A stretch of 64,000 nt of DNA. Origin: Erythrobacter sp. UBA1916. GTDB lineage: Bacteria > Pseudomonadota > Alphaproteobacteria > Sphingomonadales > Sphingomonadaceae. Location: positions 32,131-96,130 of the forward strand of contig DDFY01000010.1 of the NCBI GenBank assembly GCA_002337385.1, read 5' to 3'. Position 1 is the stretch's first letter; every line of letters begins with the position of its first letter. Positions 29,001 through 37,562 of the stretch are shown one piece after another. The translations under genes and the position numbers were made by a program. The notes below the pieces were generated by a model. The model saw nothing but the letters and a program-made list of their open reading frames with translations. It was not told where the DNA came from and made no database searches.

Positions 29001-29815
29001 GCGAGCTGCCCCCTTTGCGCGAAGTGATCGCCACCCACGGGCTGAGCGCGTCAAAGGCGCTGGGGCAGAACTTCCTGTTCGACGAGCAACTGCTCAGCCG
29101 CATTGCCGCCATTCCGGGCGATCTTTCCGGCCAAGCGGTGCTTGAAATCGGCCCCGGTCCGGGCGGCCTCACCCGCGCCTTGCTGCGCGCCGGGGCACGC
29201 GTCACCGCCATCGAGCGCGACACGCGCTGCATCCCCGCGCTGGCAGACCTGTCCGCCGCCTTTCCCGGCCAACTCCGCGTGATCGAAGGCGATGCGCTGG
29301 CCGAGGACCATGCCGCGCTGCTGGGCGAGCCGTTCCACGTCGTCGCCAACCTGCCCTACAACATCGGCACCCTGCTGTTCACCCGCTGGCTCGGCGGCGA
29401 GACTTGGCCGCCCGCGTGGCGCTCGCTGACGCTGATGTTCCAGCAGGAAGTAGCCCAGCGCATCGTCGCCGCGCCGGGCTCTGGCACCTATGGCCGCCTC
29501 GCCGTGCTGGCGCAGTGGCGCAGCGCCGCGAAGCTCGCGATGAAGGTCCACCGCAGCGCCTTCACCCCGCCGCCCAAGGTGATGAGCGCCATCGTCCACG
29601 TTACGCCTGCCGAAGCGCCAGAAGGCGTGAAGGCACGCATGCTTGAACGCCTGACTGAAGCCGCCTTCGGACAGCGCCGCAAGATGCTGCGCCAGAGCCT
29701 CAAGGGCCTGCCCGGCGCACTAGACGCGCTGGAGACCTGCGGCATCGATCCGCAGCGCCGCGCTGAAACGCTCGCCATCGGCGAATTCGTGGCGCTGGCG
29801 AAGGTACTATCCTGA
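28997..29815 (+). CDS. rsmA: 16S rRNA (adenine1518/1519-N6)-dimethyltransferase
   Basis: A 272-residue SAM-dependent methylase (KsgA) that dimethylates two adenines near the 3' end of 16S rRNA. Seen: ALGQNFLFDEQLL, SAM motif I LEIGPGPGGLTRALL, and the catalytic NLPYNIGT. The C-terminal helical domain (FGQRRKMLRQSLKGL) is complete. It ends the lptD operon. Confidence 0.97.
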   Translation: MSELPPLREVIATHGLSASKALGQNFLFDEQLLSRIAAIPGDLSGQAVLEIGPGPGGLTRALLRAGARVTAIERDTRCIPALADLSAAFPGQLRVIEGDALAEDHAALLGEPFHVVANLPYNIGTLLFTRWLGGETWPPAWRSLTLMFQQEVAQRIVAAPGSGTYGRLAVLAQWRSAAKLAMKVHRSAFTPPPKVMSAIVHVTPAEAPEGVKARMLERLTEAAFGQRRKMLRQSLKGLPGALDALETCGIDPQRRAETLAIGEFVALAKVLS

Positions 29816-29861
29816 CCCGGTGTAATTGACTTGGCCGCACCGAGGGGCCAGATCGTTTCCG

Positions 29862-31073
29862 ATGAAACAGCCCTCCCCAAGCGAACTCGCCCTGTTCGAA
29901 GCCATCGACCAAGTGCGAATGCTGGAGCGCACGCAGAACTGGGCGCGGATCAATTCCGGCACCGCCAACATGGCTGGTCTCGCCACAATGGCGAAGAAGC
30001 TCTCCGACGCCTTTTCCACCCTACCCGGCGAGGTGTCGCTGCGCGATCCGGCCCCCGTTTGCGCCATCGACGCCGAGGGCCGCGAGGTCGCGCTTGAACA
30101 TGGTCGCCATCTGGTGGTGCGGGTGCGCCCTGAGGCTGAGCGTCGCTTCGTGCTCACCGGCCACATGGACACCGTATATCCGGTCGATCACCCGTTTCAG
30201 GAGCTGACCTGGCTCGACGACGACACCCTCAACGGCCCTGGCACCGCCGATATGAAGGCCGGTATCGCCGTGATCCTCGAAGCGCTAACCGCCTTCGAGA
30301 CAAGCGATGCCGCCAAGTCGGTCGGCTATGATGTGATGATCAATTCCGACGAGGAAACAGGGTCGCTCTCCTCCGCTGCGCTGATCGCCGAACTCGCCAA
30401 GGGCAAGGCCGCCGCGCTCACATACGAGCCAAGCGCCCTGCCCGATGGCACTCTCGCTCATGCCCGCGCGGGATCGGGCAACTATGCGGTGGTGTTCAAA
30501 GGCCGCTCCGCCCACGCCGGACGCAATCCCGAGGATGGCCGCAATGCGCTGGTCGCGGCGGCGGACTGCGCGCTGGCGCTGAAACAGATGCAACACGCCG
30601 ACCTCCCGATAAACCCGGCCAGGATCGACGGTGGCTCGGCAAACAATGTCGTGCCCGACCATGCCGTGCTGCGTTTCAACATCCGCCCGAAGACCACCGC
30701 CGCAGCCGAGGATTTTGAATCCAACCTCAAGACCTTGCTCGACACCATTGCCAAACGCCATGAGGTTGAGATTAGCCTCACCGGCGGCATTTCGCGCCCT
30801 CCCAAGCCGGTCGATGCGCGGGCGGCCAAGCTGTTCGAGCTGGTGAGGCAGGCTGGCGCCGATCTCGGCCAGACCATCGGTTGGCAATCGAGCGGCGGCG
30901 TGTGCGATGGCAACAACATTGCCGCCTGCGGTGTCCCCGTCGTCGATACGATGGGCGTTCGCGGCGGCTCCATTCATTCACCACAGGAGTTCATGATCGT
31001 TTCCTCGCTAACCGAGCGCGCCAGACTGAGCGCGCTTGTCCTGCATCGCCTTGCCACTGGAGCACCGCTATGA
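29862..31073 (+). CDS. M20 family metallohydrolase coupled to astA
   Basis: A 403-residue co-catalytic zinc hydrolase of the M20 (ArgE/DapE/carboxypeptidase G2) family. Zinc motifs visible are TGHMDTVYP, NGPGTADMKAG, and the catalytic base region NSDEETGS. The dimerisation domain contains GRSAHAGRNPEDGRNAL, and a late zinc His lies in SIHSPQEF. Its stop overlaps the astA start (ATGA). The substrate is unknown; given the context it might act on an N-acyl or N-succinyl amino acid of the arginine succinyltransferase pathway. The start at 29862 gives the natural N-terminus. Confidence 0.88.
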   Translation: MKQPSPSELALFEAIDQVRMLERTQNWARINSGTANMAGLATMAKKLSDAFSTLPGEVSLRDPAPVCAIDAEGREVALEHGRHLVVRVRPEAERRFVLTGHMDTVYPVDHPFQELTWLDDDTLNGPGTADMKAGIAVILEALTAFETSDAAKSVGYDVMINSDEETGSLSSAALIAELAKGKAAALTYEPSALPDGTLAHARAGSGNYAVVFKGRSAHAGRNPEDGRNALVAAADCALALKQMQHADLPINPARIDGGSANNVVPDHAVLRFNIRPKTTAAAEDFESNLKTLLDTIAKRHEVEISLTGGISRPPKPVDARAAKLFELVRQAGADLGQTIGWQSSGGVCDGNNIAACGVPVVDTMGVRGGSIHSPQEFMIVSSLTERARLSALVLHRLATGAPL

Positions 31074-32083
31074 GTTTCGTCATCCGCACTGCCCGCCTCG
31101 GCGACCTCCAGCCGCTTTACGAGATGGCCAAGCTGACCGGCGGCGGCTTCACCAACCTGCCGCCCGACCGCAATTCGCTCACCGCCAAGCTCGACCGCTC
31201 GGTAGCGGCCTGCAGCAGGGACGATGACGAACTGGACGACGACCTGTTCGTGCTGATGCTCGAAAACGTGGAGACCGGTGAGGTGCGCGGCACCAGCCAG
31301 ATCTTCTCGGCCATTGGGCGGAAGTGGCCCTTCTATTCCTACCGCATCACCACCGTCACCCAGCACTCGAACGAGCTGGAGCGCACCGTCACCGCCGAAT
31401 TGCTCAGTCTGGTCAACGATCTGGGCGGCGCGAGCGAGGTCGGCGGGCTGTTCCTCCACCCCAGCGAACGCGCTGGCGGGCTTGGCATGTTGCTCGCGCG
31501 CAGCCGCTATCTGTTCATCGCTGCCCACCGCGCGCGGTTTGGCGACAAATTGCTGGCCGAACTGCGCGGCATTATCGATGAACGCGGCGGCTCGCCGTTC
31601 TGGGACGCAATCGGCGGCAAGTTCTTCCACATGGGCTTCCAGGAGGCCGACGAGTTCAACGCTGTCCACGGCAACCAGTTCATCGCTGATCTGATGCCCA
31701 AGCACCCGGTCTATCTGGCCATGCTGAGCGAGCAGGCGCGGCAAGTGATCGGCCTGCCCCACCCGTCTGGCCGCGCCGCCATGCGGATGCTCGAAAGCGA
31801 AGGGTTCTCCTATGAGGGCTATGTCGACATTTTCGACGGCGGCCCGACCATGACCGCACGCACTGACAGTGTCGCCTCGATCCGCGACGCGAACCGTGCC
31901 CCGGTGATCTCGTGCGAACTCGACAAGGGCGAAAAGGCACTGATCGCGACCGGCAGGCTGGCCGACTTCCGCTGCTGCTATGGCGCACGTGCGATAACGG
32001 CGGACGGCATGGCCATCGACGCCCACGCGGCAGACCTGTTGCAGGTCAGCGAGGGCGACGAAGTCTGGAGCATCACGCGATGA
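31070..32083 (+). CDS. astA: Arginine N-succinyltransferase
   Basis: A 337-residue first enzyme of the AST arginine catabolic pathway, joining succinyl-CoA to arginine. Family hallmarks: VIRTARLGDLQPLYEMA, GGGFTNLPPDR, LFLHPSERAGGLGMLLARSRYLF, GGKFFHMGFQEAD and MPKHPVYLAML. Reading-frame overlaps of 4 bp at both ends (with the M20 gene and astB) mark a tight operon. Confidence 0.96.
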   Translation: MSFVIRTARLGDLQPLYEMAKLTGGGFTNLPPDRNSLTAKLDRSVAACSRDDDELDDDLFVLMLENVETGEVRGTSQIFSAIGRKWPFYSYRITTVTQHSNELERTVTAELLSLVNDLGGASEVGGLFLHPSERAGGLGMLLARSRYLFIAAHRARFGDKLLAELRGIIDERGGSPFWDAIGGKFFHMGFQEADEFNAVHGNQFIADLMPKHPVYLAMLSEQARQVIGLPHPSGRAAMRMLESEGFSYEGYVDIFDGGPTMTARTDSVASIRDANRAPVISCELDKGEKALIATGRLADFRCCYGARAITADGMAIDAHAADLLQVSEGDEVWSITR

Positions 32084-33330
32084 CACTGGTCGAGATCAAT
32101 TTCGACGGTCTCGTCGGCCCGTCGCACAACTATGCCGGGCTCAGCCTCGGCAACCTCGCAGCGACCAAGAACGCAGGCAAGGTCTCGCAACCGCGCAAGG
32201 CGGCCTTGCAGGGGCTCGACAAGATGCGCGGTAATATGGCCTCAGGCCTGGCACAGGGTTTCTTCCTGCCCCTGCCCCGCCCCAACGCAGGCTGGCTCGA
32301 AGCGCTTGCAGCGGATGCCACCATCAACCCCGCGCTGATTGCCAGCGCCTGGTCCGCCAGTTCGATGTGGACGGCCAATGCTGCTACCGTCAGCCCCGCC
32401 CCCGATTGCGCTGACGGGCGCTGCCACCTCACTGTCGCCAACCTCGTCACCATGCCGCACCGCAGCCAGGAGTGGCCCGATACGCTGGCACAGCTGCGCC
32501 TCGCCTTTGCCGACAGCAAACATTTCGCGGTCCACCGAGCCGTCCCGCCCTGCTTCGGCGATGAGGGCGCGGCCAACCACATGCGCTTTTGCGAAGGCCA
32601 CGCGAGCACCGGGGTCGAGGTGTTCGTCTATGGCCGCAGCGGCGGGCGCTTCCCTGCGCGCCAGCATGAGCAGGCCAGCCGCGTTGTTGCCCGCAGCCAT
32701 GGTCTCGATCCGGCCAAGGCGCTGTTTATCGAGCAGAGCCCCGAGGCGATCGCCGCCGGGGCCTTCCATAACGACGTGGTGGCCGTCGCCAACGCGCAGG
32801 TGCTGTTCGCACACGAACAGGCCTTTGCCGACCGCGAAGGTGCCAACGATGCGATCCGTGCAGCTTTCCCCGCGCTGGAGGTGGTCGAAGTGCCCTCGTC
32901 GCGCGTGAGCCTCGCCGATGCGATTTCGTCCTATCTGTTCAACGCGCAGCTGCTGTCGATGCCCGAGGGCGGGATGACACTGGTGGTGCCCGGCGAGTGC
33001 CGCGAAAACACCGCAGTGAGCGGCTGGCTCGACGACATGCTTGCCAGCAACGGCCCGATCCGTGCGGTGAAGGTTGTCGATGTGCGCGAATCGATGGCCA
33101 ACGGCGGCGGCCCGGCCTGCCTGCGCCTGCGCGTGGTGGCCGATCCGGCCACGGTCGATCCGCGCTTCATGCTTAGCGAAGCCAAGGCCGATCTGATGGC
33201 TGAGGTGATCGCCGCGCAGTGGCCCGAGGAGATCGACCCGGCCGACATCGGCAAGGCGGCGCTTGCCCAATCGGTGCTGTCAGCGCGCGCCGCGTTGCTC
33301 GCTGCGCTCAACCTGTCTGAACTTGCTTAA
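32080..33330 (+). CDS. astB: N-succinylarginine dihydrolase
   Basis: A 416-residue amidinotransferase-fold enzyme that converts succinylarginine to succinylornithine, CO2 and two ammonia. Seen: EINFDGLVGPSHNYAGLSLG at the start, the CEGH-type FCEGHAST, FHNDVVAVAN and NGGGPACLRLRVV, the AstB pattern, with the catalytic Cys in GGGPACLRLR. The remaining pathway genes (astC, astD, astE) are not next to it. Confidence 0.96.
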   Translation: MTLVEINFDGLVGPSHNYAGLSLGNLAATKNAGKVSQPRKAALQGLDKMRGNMASGLAQGFFLPLPRPNAGWLEALAADATINPALIASAWSASSMWTANAATVSPAPDCADGRCHLTVANLVTMPHRSQEWPDTLAQLRLAFADSKHFAVHRAVPPCFGDEGAANHMRFCEGHASTGVEVFVYGRSGGRFPARQHEQASRVVARSHGLDPAKALFIEQSPEAIAAGAFHNDVVAVANAQVLFAHEQAFADREGANDAIRAAFPALEVVEVPSSRVSLADAISSYLFNAQLLSMPEGGMTLVVPGECRENTAVSGWLDDMLASNGPIRAVKVVDVRESMANGGGPACLRLRVVADPATVDPRFMLSEAKADLMAEVIAAQWPEEIDPADIGKAALAQSVLSARAALLAALNLSELA

Positions 33331-33442
33331 CACACCCTACTGTCGGATTGCCTTACAGCTCTGACAGCCTTAACCATCGTGTCGCTAGGAAATCCGTGCT
33401 TGGCATGGTGATTGCGTTAGGATGGGTAAGGAAGGGTCAATC

Positions 33443-33697
33443 ATGTTTCGCAAGATTTCACGTCTGTTCATCATCAAGACGCGGCTGGAAGCCTTCCTGA
33501 TTATCTACGCCCTCGCGCTCGGCGCGACCCAGCGTGGCACCGTCTATCTCGACCAGTATCCGGGCTGGGGCGGAAAGCTACTGTTCCTCGCCTGTACTAC
33601 CGCCGTTTTCATGGCGGGCGGAAAGATCCTCGACTGCCTGAAATACGAGCGCGGCCAACTGGCGGCGAAGAAGCCCACGATCCTACCTGCTGAATAG
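33443..33697 (+). CDS. Small two-helix membrane protein, unknown
   Basis: An 84-residue protein with a basic start (FRKISRLFIIKTRLEAF) and two likely membrane helices (about 13-28 and 46-62: LLFLACTTAVFMAGGKIL). ATG 33443 is preferred because AGGAAGGG lies upstream; an in-frame ATG at 33422 is possible. No family is recognised. Confidence 0.68.
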   Translation: MFRKISRLFIIKTRLEAFLIIYALALGATQRGTVYLDQYPGWGGKLLFLACTTAVFMAGGKILDCLKYERGQLAAKKPTILPAE

Positions 33698-33809
33698 GTG
33701 CCCCATCAACAAGCGGCCCAATTTGCCTCAGGCGTGGCTCAGGCCAGCATGAGGCGGGGTTGTGGTGAATTGGAAAGTGGGGGTTTCTGTTGCTAGCTAC
33801 CCCCGGAGC

Positions 33810-34118
33810 CCCGGAATCCGTTCTGTTGCCCGGTCGGTCCAACCGCGCTGTATAGCCTAATAATATCAGGGCGTTAGCCCATCAATTACGCAGCGATGGC
33901 GAGTGCTTCGTTATCGTTGGCACTTATGAGTTTTGAACAGTTTTACGGGTTACTCAGCCCGGGCAAAAACCTTGTCTTTTAATACACGTCGATCCTGGTT
34001 CGGCCCCGTCAACACTGGCGCAAAAGCGCCGATCTTGGTGGAGCCGCCGGGTACTGCCCCCGGGTCCGCTGCATCTATTACACAAGGCCATTTATCGCCA
34101 TATCCGGTCGAAACCGGC
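33810..34118 (-). ncRNA. ssrA: Transfer-messenger RNA, two-piece circularly permuted (ssrA)
   Basis: On the minus strand the acceptor piece comes first: CCGGT-TTCG-ACCGG hairpin (near 34117-34103), T-arm CCGGG-GGCAGTA-CCCGG, and the 3' end CGGCTCC-A-CCA ending at 34036. After a 28-base spacer the coding piece starts at 34007 with GGGGCCG, which pairs fully with CGGCTCC (one G-U) to rebuild the acceptor stem. The tag frame 33921-33886 reads ANDNEALAIAA then TAA. ACAAGGTT of the coding piece pairs with GGCCTTGT of the acceptor piece (P2). This rescues stalled ribosomes; the permuted form is typical of alphaproteobacteria. The mature outer ends are approximate; a 6-bp GGGGGT/ACCCCC hairpin lies just beyond (33779-33804). 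Confidence 0.93.
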
Positions 34119-34220
34119 AGGCCCTATATAGGCCTTGTGCAATGAATGTGAAGTGAGCGCTTTTTACCTGCGCCTCAGACGCCGGCGCTCGCATACGCTC
34201 GCTTGGCTATCCTCGCTTGC

Positions 34221-34272
34221 GGGCAGCAAAGCTGCCCACGCTGCGGTCGGCCTTGCGGTTGCTTTGCAACCG
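34221..34272. repeat. Two adjacent 7-bp perfect hairpins between mscL and ssrA
   Basis: GGGCAGC-AAA-GCTGCCC (34221-34237) and CGGTTGC-TTT-GCAACCG (34256-34272), 18 bp apart, lie just past the mscL stop. The paired layout resembles REP-like intergenic elements or a transcription/mRNA-end structure. No T-tract follows, so simple intrinsic termination is not supported. Confidence 0.55.
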
Positions 34273-34286
34273 TTCTGGCGCGCCGC

Positions 34287-34718
34287 CTACTTCTTCAGCG
34301 CGTCGCGGATCTCGATCAGCAGGTCGATCTCGCTTGGCCCCGCAGGCGCCGCAGGCTCTTCAGGCTTCTCGTAACGTGCCTTCAACCGGTTGACGTAGCG
34401 CACCAGCAGGAAAATGATGAAGGCGAGGATGACGAAGTTGATGATGGCCGTGGCCAGCGCGCCATAGCCGATCATGGCAGCCCCCGCCTCCTTGAGCGCG
34501 GCATAGTCGGTCATGCTGCCTTCGTAACCTTCAGGCGCCGAGAGCAGGATAAAGTAGCTCGAAAAATCGGCCCCGCCGAAAATCCAGCCGACGAAGGGCA
34601 TGATCACCTCACCGGTCAGCGAGGTAACGATCGTGCCAAAAGCGCCCGCGATAATGACCGCGACCGCGAGGTCCATCACGTTGCCCTTGGCGATAAATTG
34701 CTTGAATTCTGCAAACAT
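34287..34718 (-). CDS. mscL: Large-conductance mechanosensitive channel MscL, copy 1
   Basis: A 143-residue protein opening MFAEFKQFIAKGNVMDLAVAVIIAGAF, with TM1 around AVAVIIAGAFGTIVTSL, a periplasmic loop, TM2 around INFVILAFIIFLLVRYVN, and a C-terminal helix ending IEIRDALKK. It forms a pentameric pore that opens on osmotic down-shock. A second mscL lies 67 bp upstream on the same strand; the two differ clearly. Hairpins follow its stop. Confidence 0.95.
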   Translation of the reverse strand: MFAEFKQFIAKGNVMDLAVAVIIAGAFGTIVTSLTGEVIMPFVGWIFGGADFSSYFILLSAPEGYEGSMTDYAALKEAGAAMIGYGALATAIINFVILAFIIFLLVRYVNRLKARYEKPEEPAAPAGPSEIDLLIEIRDALKK

Positions 34719-34785
34719 TCCCGTTGCTCCCGTCTATCCCTTAACGACAGCATCAATTGCAGAAGCCCCTGCTTTTCGCCAGCCA

Positions 34786-35262
34786 CTATTCGGCGCGCAC
34801 CTCGGGCCGAGAGCGCATCTCGGCAAGGATTTGCTTCAAGACGTCGAGCTGCGGATCGGTCGGCACCTCGGTGCTGGCGGCGCTGTCCGGCACCTCCATC
34901 ACCTTTTCCTGCATCTCGTCGAGCACCCGGTTTACCGTGCGCACGAGCAGGAACAGGGCCACGGCGACGATCAGGAAGTCGACCGTCTGGGTGAGGAAAT
35001 CGCCATAGCCAAGCATCGGCACGCCAGCCGCCTTGAGTTCAGCATAGTTCTGTTTGCTGCCCGTGTAATCGGCGGGAATGTCGCCGAGCAGGATGAACCA
35101 GTTGGAAAAGTCGACATCGCCGAAGATCCACCCGATCACCGGCATGATCATGCTTTCGTTAAGCGATGTCACGATCTTGCCAAAGGCAGCGCCGATAATC
35201 ACACCGACCGCCAGATCGAGCACGTTGCCGCGCGCGATGAACTTTTTGAACTCCTTAAACAT
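34786..35262 (-). CDS. mscL: Large-conductance mechanosensitive channel MscL, copy 2
   Basis: A 158-residue paralogue of the neighbouring channel. It begins MFKEFKKFIARGNVLDLAVGVIIGAAFGKIVTSL, closer to the classic MscL pore sequence, with TM2 TVDFLIVAVALFLLVRTVN and a longer C-terminal tail. The start at 35262 has GGGGAG upstream; a longer frame has no support. It is first in a two-gene minus-strand unit, divergent from lemA. Confidence 0.95.
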   Translation of the reverse strand: MFKEFKKFIARGNVLDLAVGVIIGAAFGKIVTSLNESMIMPVIGWIFGDVDFSNWFILLGDIPADYTGSKQNYAELKAAGVPMLGYGDFLTQTVDFLIVAVALFLLVRTVNRVLDEMQEKVMEVPDSAASTEVPTDPQLDVLKQILAEMRSRPEVRAE

Positions 35263-35409
35263 GATCGACTCCCCTGCTGCCTTCGCCTTGTCTGGCCCAT
35301 TGACGCGGCAAAGCCCGTTTCGATCCCGCCGCCCCTTTGGCGGCTGCAATGCTTGTAACCGCGCGGCACCGTGCTACATAAGCAACACACCTGTTGGAGG
35401 AACAGTCTG

Positions 35410-36009
35410 ATGAAATTTGTCCCCAAGGCGCTCGTTGTTGCCTGCACGCTTGTGCTGGCCTCGTGCGGTATCAACTCGGTCCCTGCGGCAGAGGAAAACG
35501 CCAAGGCCAAGTGGGCCGATGTCGAAGCCGCCTTTCAAGAACGCGCCAACCTTATCCCGGCCTTGCAGGAGATCGTCCTCTCCTCGGCAGAGCAGGAACG
35601 CGCCACGCTTGACGCGGTCGTCTCTGCGCGCGCTTCGGCGACCCGGCCCGAAGTGCAGGTTACCGGCAACGACCTCAGCGATCCGGCCAAGATGGAGCAA
35701 TACCAGGCCGCCCAGAACGAGCTGGGCGGTGCGATTTCGCGCCTGCTGGTCTCGGTCGAAGCCTATCCCGAGCTGAAAAGCCAGGACAACTTCGGCCGCT
35801 TCATGACCCAGTTCGAAGGGCAGGAAAACCGCATCCGCGTCGCCATCCGCGACTACAACGAGGCGGTTCGCAAGTATAACACCACGATCCGCACCTTCCC
35901 CGATACGATCGGCGCCAACCTGATCCACGGGGCCGAGCCGATGGTGCCTTACAAGGCGGCCACCGAAGGCGCCGAGGTTGCGCCCACGCTCGACATGGGC
36001 GTGAACTGA
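35410..36009 (+). CDS. LemA family protein with a lipoprotein signal
   Basis: A 199-residue LemA-fold protein. The N-terminus has a lipobox (LVLASCG, Cys18), where many LemA proteins have only a membrane anchor. The LemA core is clear: WADVEAAFQERANLIPALQEIV, SRLLVSVEAYPELKSQDNF, ENRIRVAIRDYNEAVRKYNT. GGAGGA precedes the ATG. It starts a three-gene run with two TPM-domain proteins, a common pairing. Confidence 0.93.
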   Translation: MKFVPKALVVACTLVLASCGINSVPAAEENAKAKWADVEAAFQERANLIPALQEIVLSSAEQERATLDAVVSARASATRPEVQVTGNDLSDPAKMEQYQAAQNELGGAISRLLVSVEAYPELKSQDNFGRFMTQFEGQENRIRVAIRDYNEAVRKYNTTIRTFPDTIGANLIHGAEPMVPYKAATEGAEVAPTLDMGVN

Positions 36010-36017
36010 TCGCACCC

Positions 36018-36863
36018 ATGCCGCTCTATCGTCTGATTACAGGGCTGCTCACGGCGCTGGCGGCAACGCTGGCGCTGTTGGCAATGCCTGCCTCGGCCCA
36101 GCCGGTCTTCCCTGAGCGCGGAACTGCGCCGGTGGTCGATCAGGCGAACATTATCGATCCGGCCACCAAGGCCGAACTGACCGCTGCGCTCGACGAATTC
36201 GAGCAGCGTAATCAGCGCCAGTTCGTGATCGCTACGGTGGATAGCCTCGATGGCTATGACATCGCCGACTACGGCTACCAGCTCGGCCGCGCCTGGGCGC
36301 TGGGCGATGCGGAGCGAAATGACGGGATCATCCTGCTGGTCGCGCCAAACGAGCGCAAAGTGCGGATCGAGGTCGGCTACGGGCTGGAGGGTATCATCCC
36401 CGATGGCCTTGCCTACGACTACGTCGAGGAGATGAAGCCCTATTTCCGCGATGGTGACTATTCCGCCGGGATCAAACTCGGTGCCGCGCTGATCATCTCG
36501 CAGCTTGAACTTCCTCCTGAGGAGGCCGCGCGCGTGGCGCAGGAAGCCAGCCAGCAACGCAAGAGCGAAGGCGGCATTCCGGCAGGCGGGCTGATCTGGC
36601 TCGGCTTCTTGCTGTTCTTCTTCGTCCTGCCGGCCTTCTTCGGGCGCGGCCGACGGCGGCGCTATCGCGGCGGCGGTGTTGGCGGCGTGGTCGGCGACAT
36701 CATCCTGTGGGAAGCCGGCAAGGCGATCACCCGCGGCGCGATGGGCGGCGATGACTGGGGCGGTGGCGGCGGCTGGGGCGGCGGTGGCGGCTTCGGTGGT
36801 GGCGGCGGCTTTGGCGGCGGCGGCGGTTCATTCGGGGGCGGCGGCGCCTCCGGGGGGTGGTAG
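36018..36863 (+). CDS. TPM-domain exported protein with Gly-rich tail (YgcG-like)
   Basis: A 281-residue protein: a signal peptide (to about ASAQP), a TPM domain (DQANIIDPATKAELTAALDEFE, DGIILLVAPNERKVRIEVGYGLEG), a membrane helix (LIWLGFLLFFFVLPAFFG), a basic stretch, and a low-complexity tail of Gly-Gly-Phe/Trp repeats. Such proteins accompany LemA and are thought to act in envelope or photosystem-type protein quality control, though the bacterial function is unsettled. It is 8 bp after lemA. Confidence 0.92.
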   Translation: MPLYRLITGLLTALAATLALLAMPASAQPVFPERGTAPVVDQANIIDPATKAELTAALDEFEQRNQRQFVIATVDSLDGYDIADYGYQLGRAWALGDAERNDGIILLVAPNERKVRIEVGYGLEGIIPDGLAYDYVEEMKPYFRDGDYSAGIKLGAALIISQLELPPEEAARVAQEASQQRKSEGGIPAGGLIWLGFLLFFFVLPAFFGRGRRRRYRGGGVGGVVGDIILWEAGKAITRGAMGGDDWGGGGGWGGGGGFGGGGGFGGGGGSFGGGGASGGW

Positions 36864-36866
36864 ACG

Positions 36867-37541
36867 ATGGCACTTCTCGATGCATCCCAGCACAAGATCG
36901 TCTCCGATGCGGTGGCACAGGCCGAACTCACCACTTCGGGCGAGATAGTCCCCGTGCTCACCGACGCCTCCGACAACTACGCTGAAGTCGTGCTGGCCTA
37001 TTGCGCTGCCATCGCCTTCACCGCGATGAGCGTGATGGCGGCCTTCCCTATGGTCTTCACGGGCCTGTGGGACGGCCTTTGGGGCGGCTGGGGCCACGAT
37101 TGGACCACCGGCGAATTCACCACGCTGATGCTCGGTCTCGGCGTGGTCTCGTTTGCTGCCACCTGGGCGATCCTGCTGATCGACGCGCTCAAGTTCCGGC
37201 TCGTGCCCGGCCCGCTCAAGCGTGCGCGGGTGCGCGACGCGGCGGTGCGACACTTCAAGGTCGGGGCCGAAAGCCGCACCCATGGGCGCACCGGGGTGAT
37301 GCTTTATCTCTCGATGAAGGAACACCGCGCCGAGATCGTGGCCGACAGCGCCATTGCCGAGCTCGTCCCCGCCGAGGTGTGGGGCGAGGCCATGGCCGAC
37401 ATGCTGTCAGAGGTCCGCAAGGGCTGCCTTGCCGAGGGCATTGCTGCGGGCGTGCGCGATGTCGGCAAGGTGCTCTCGCCGCACTTCCCCCGCGCCGAGG
37501 ACGACATCAACGAGCTGCCCGATCGCTTGATCGAACTCTAG
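36867..37541 (+). CDS. TPM-domain membrane protein
   Basis: A 224-residue relative of the preceding gene without a signal peptide. It starts ALLDASQHKIVSDAVAQAELTTSGEIVPVL, a short TPM core, followed by two membrane helices (AIAFTAMSVMAAFPMVF and LGVVSFAATWAILLIDAL) and a C-terminal part with TGVMLYLSMKEHRAEIVAD and FPRAEDDINELPDRLIEL. It begins 3 bp after the previous stop; the three genes form an operon. Confidence 0.88.
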   Translation: MALLDASQHKIVSDAVAQAELTTSGEIVPVLTDASDNYAEVVLAYCAAIAFTAMSVMAAFPMVFTGLWDGLWGGWGHDWTTGEFTTLMLGLGVVSFAATWAILLIDALKFRLVPGPLKRARVRDAAVRHFKVGAESRTHGRTGVMLYLSMKEHRAEIVADSAIAELVPAEVWGEAMADMLSEVRKGCLAEGIAAGVRDVGKVLSPHFPRAEDDINELPDRLIEL

Positions 37542-37562
37542 TCCTCCGATAGGCCGCACGCC

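Noticed and set aside
33899..34145. Small plus-strand protein within the ssrA region
   Set aside because: The sequence is explained in full by the tmRNA on the other strand.
36740..36860. Short GGC/GGT-rich tandem repeats
   Set aside because: They encode the Gly-rich tail of the TPM protein and are not a DNA repeat element or CRISPR.
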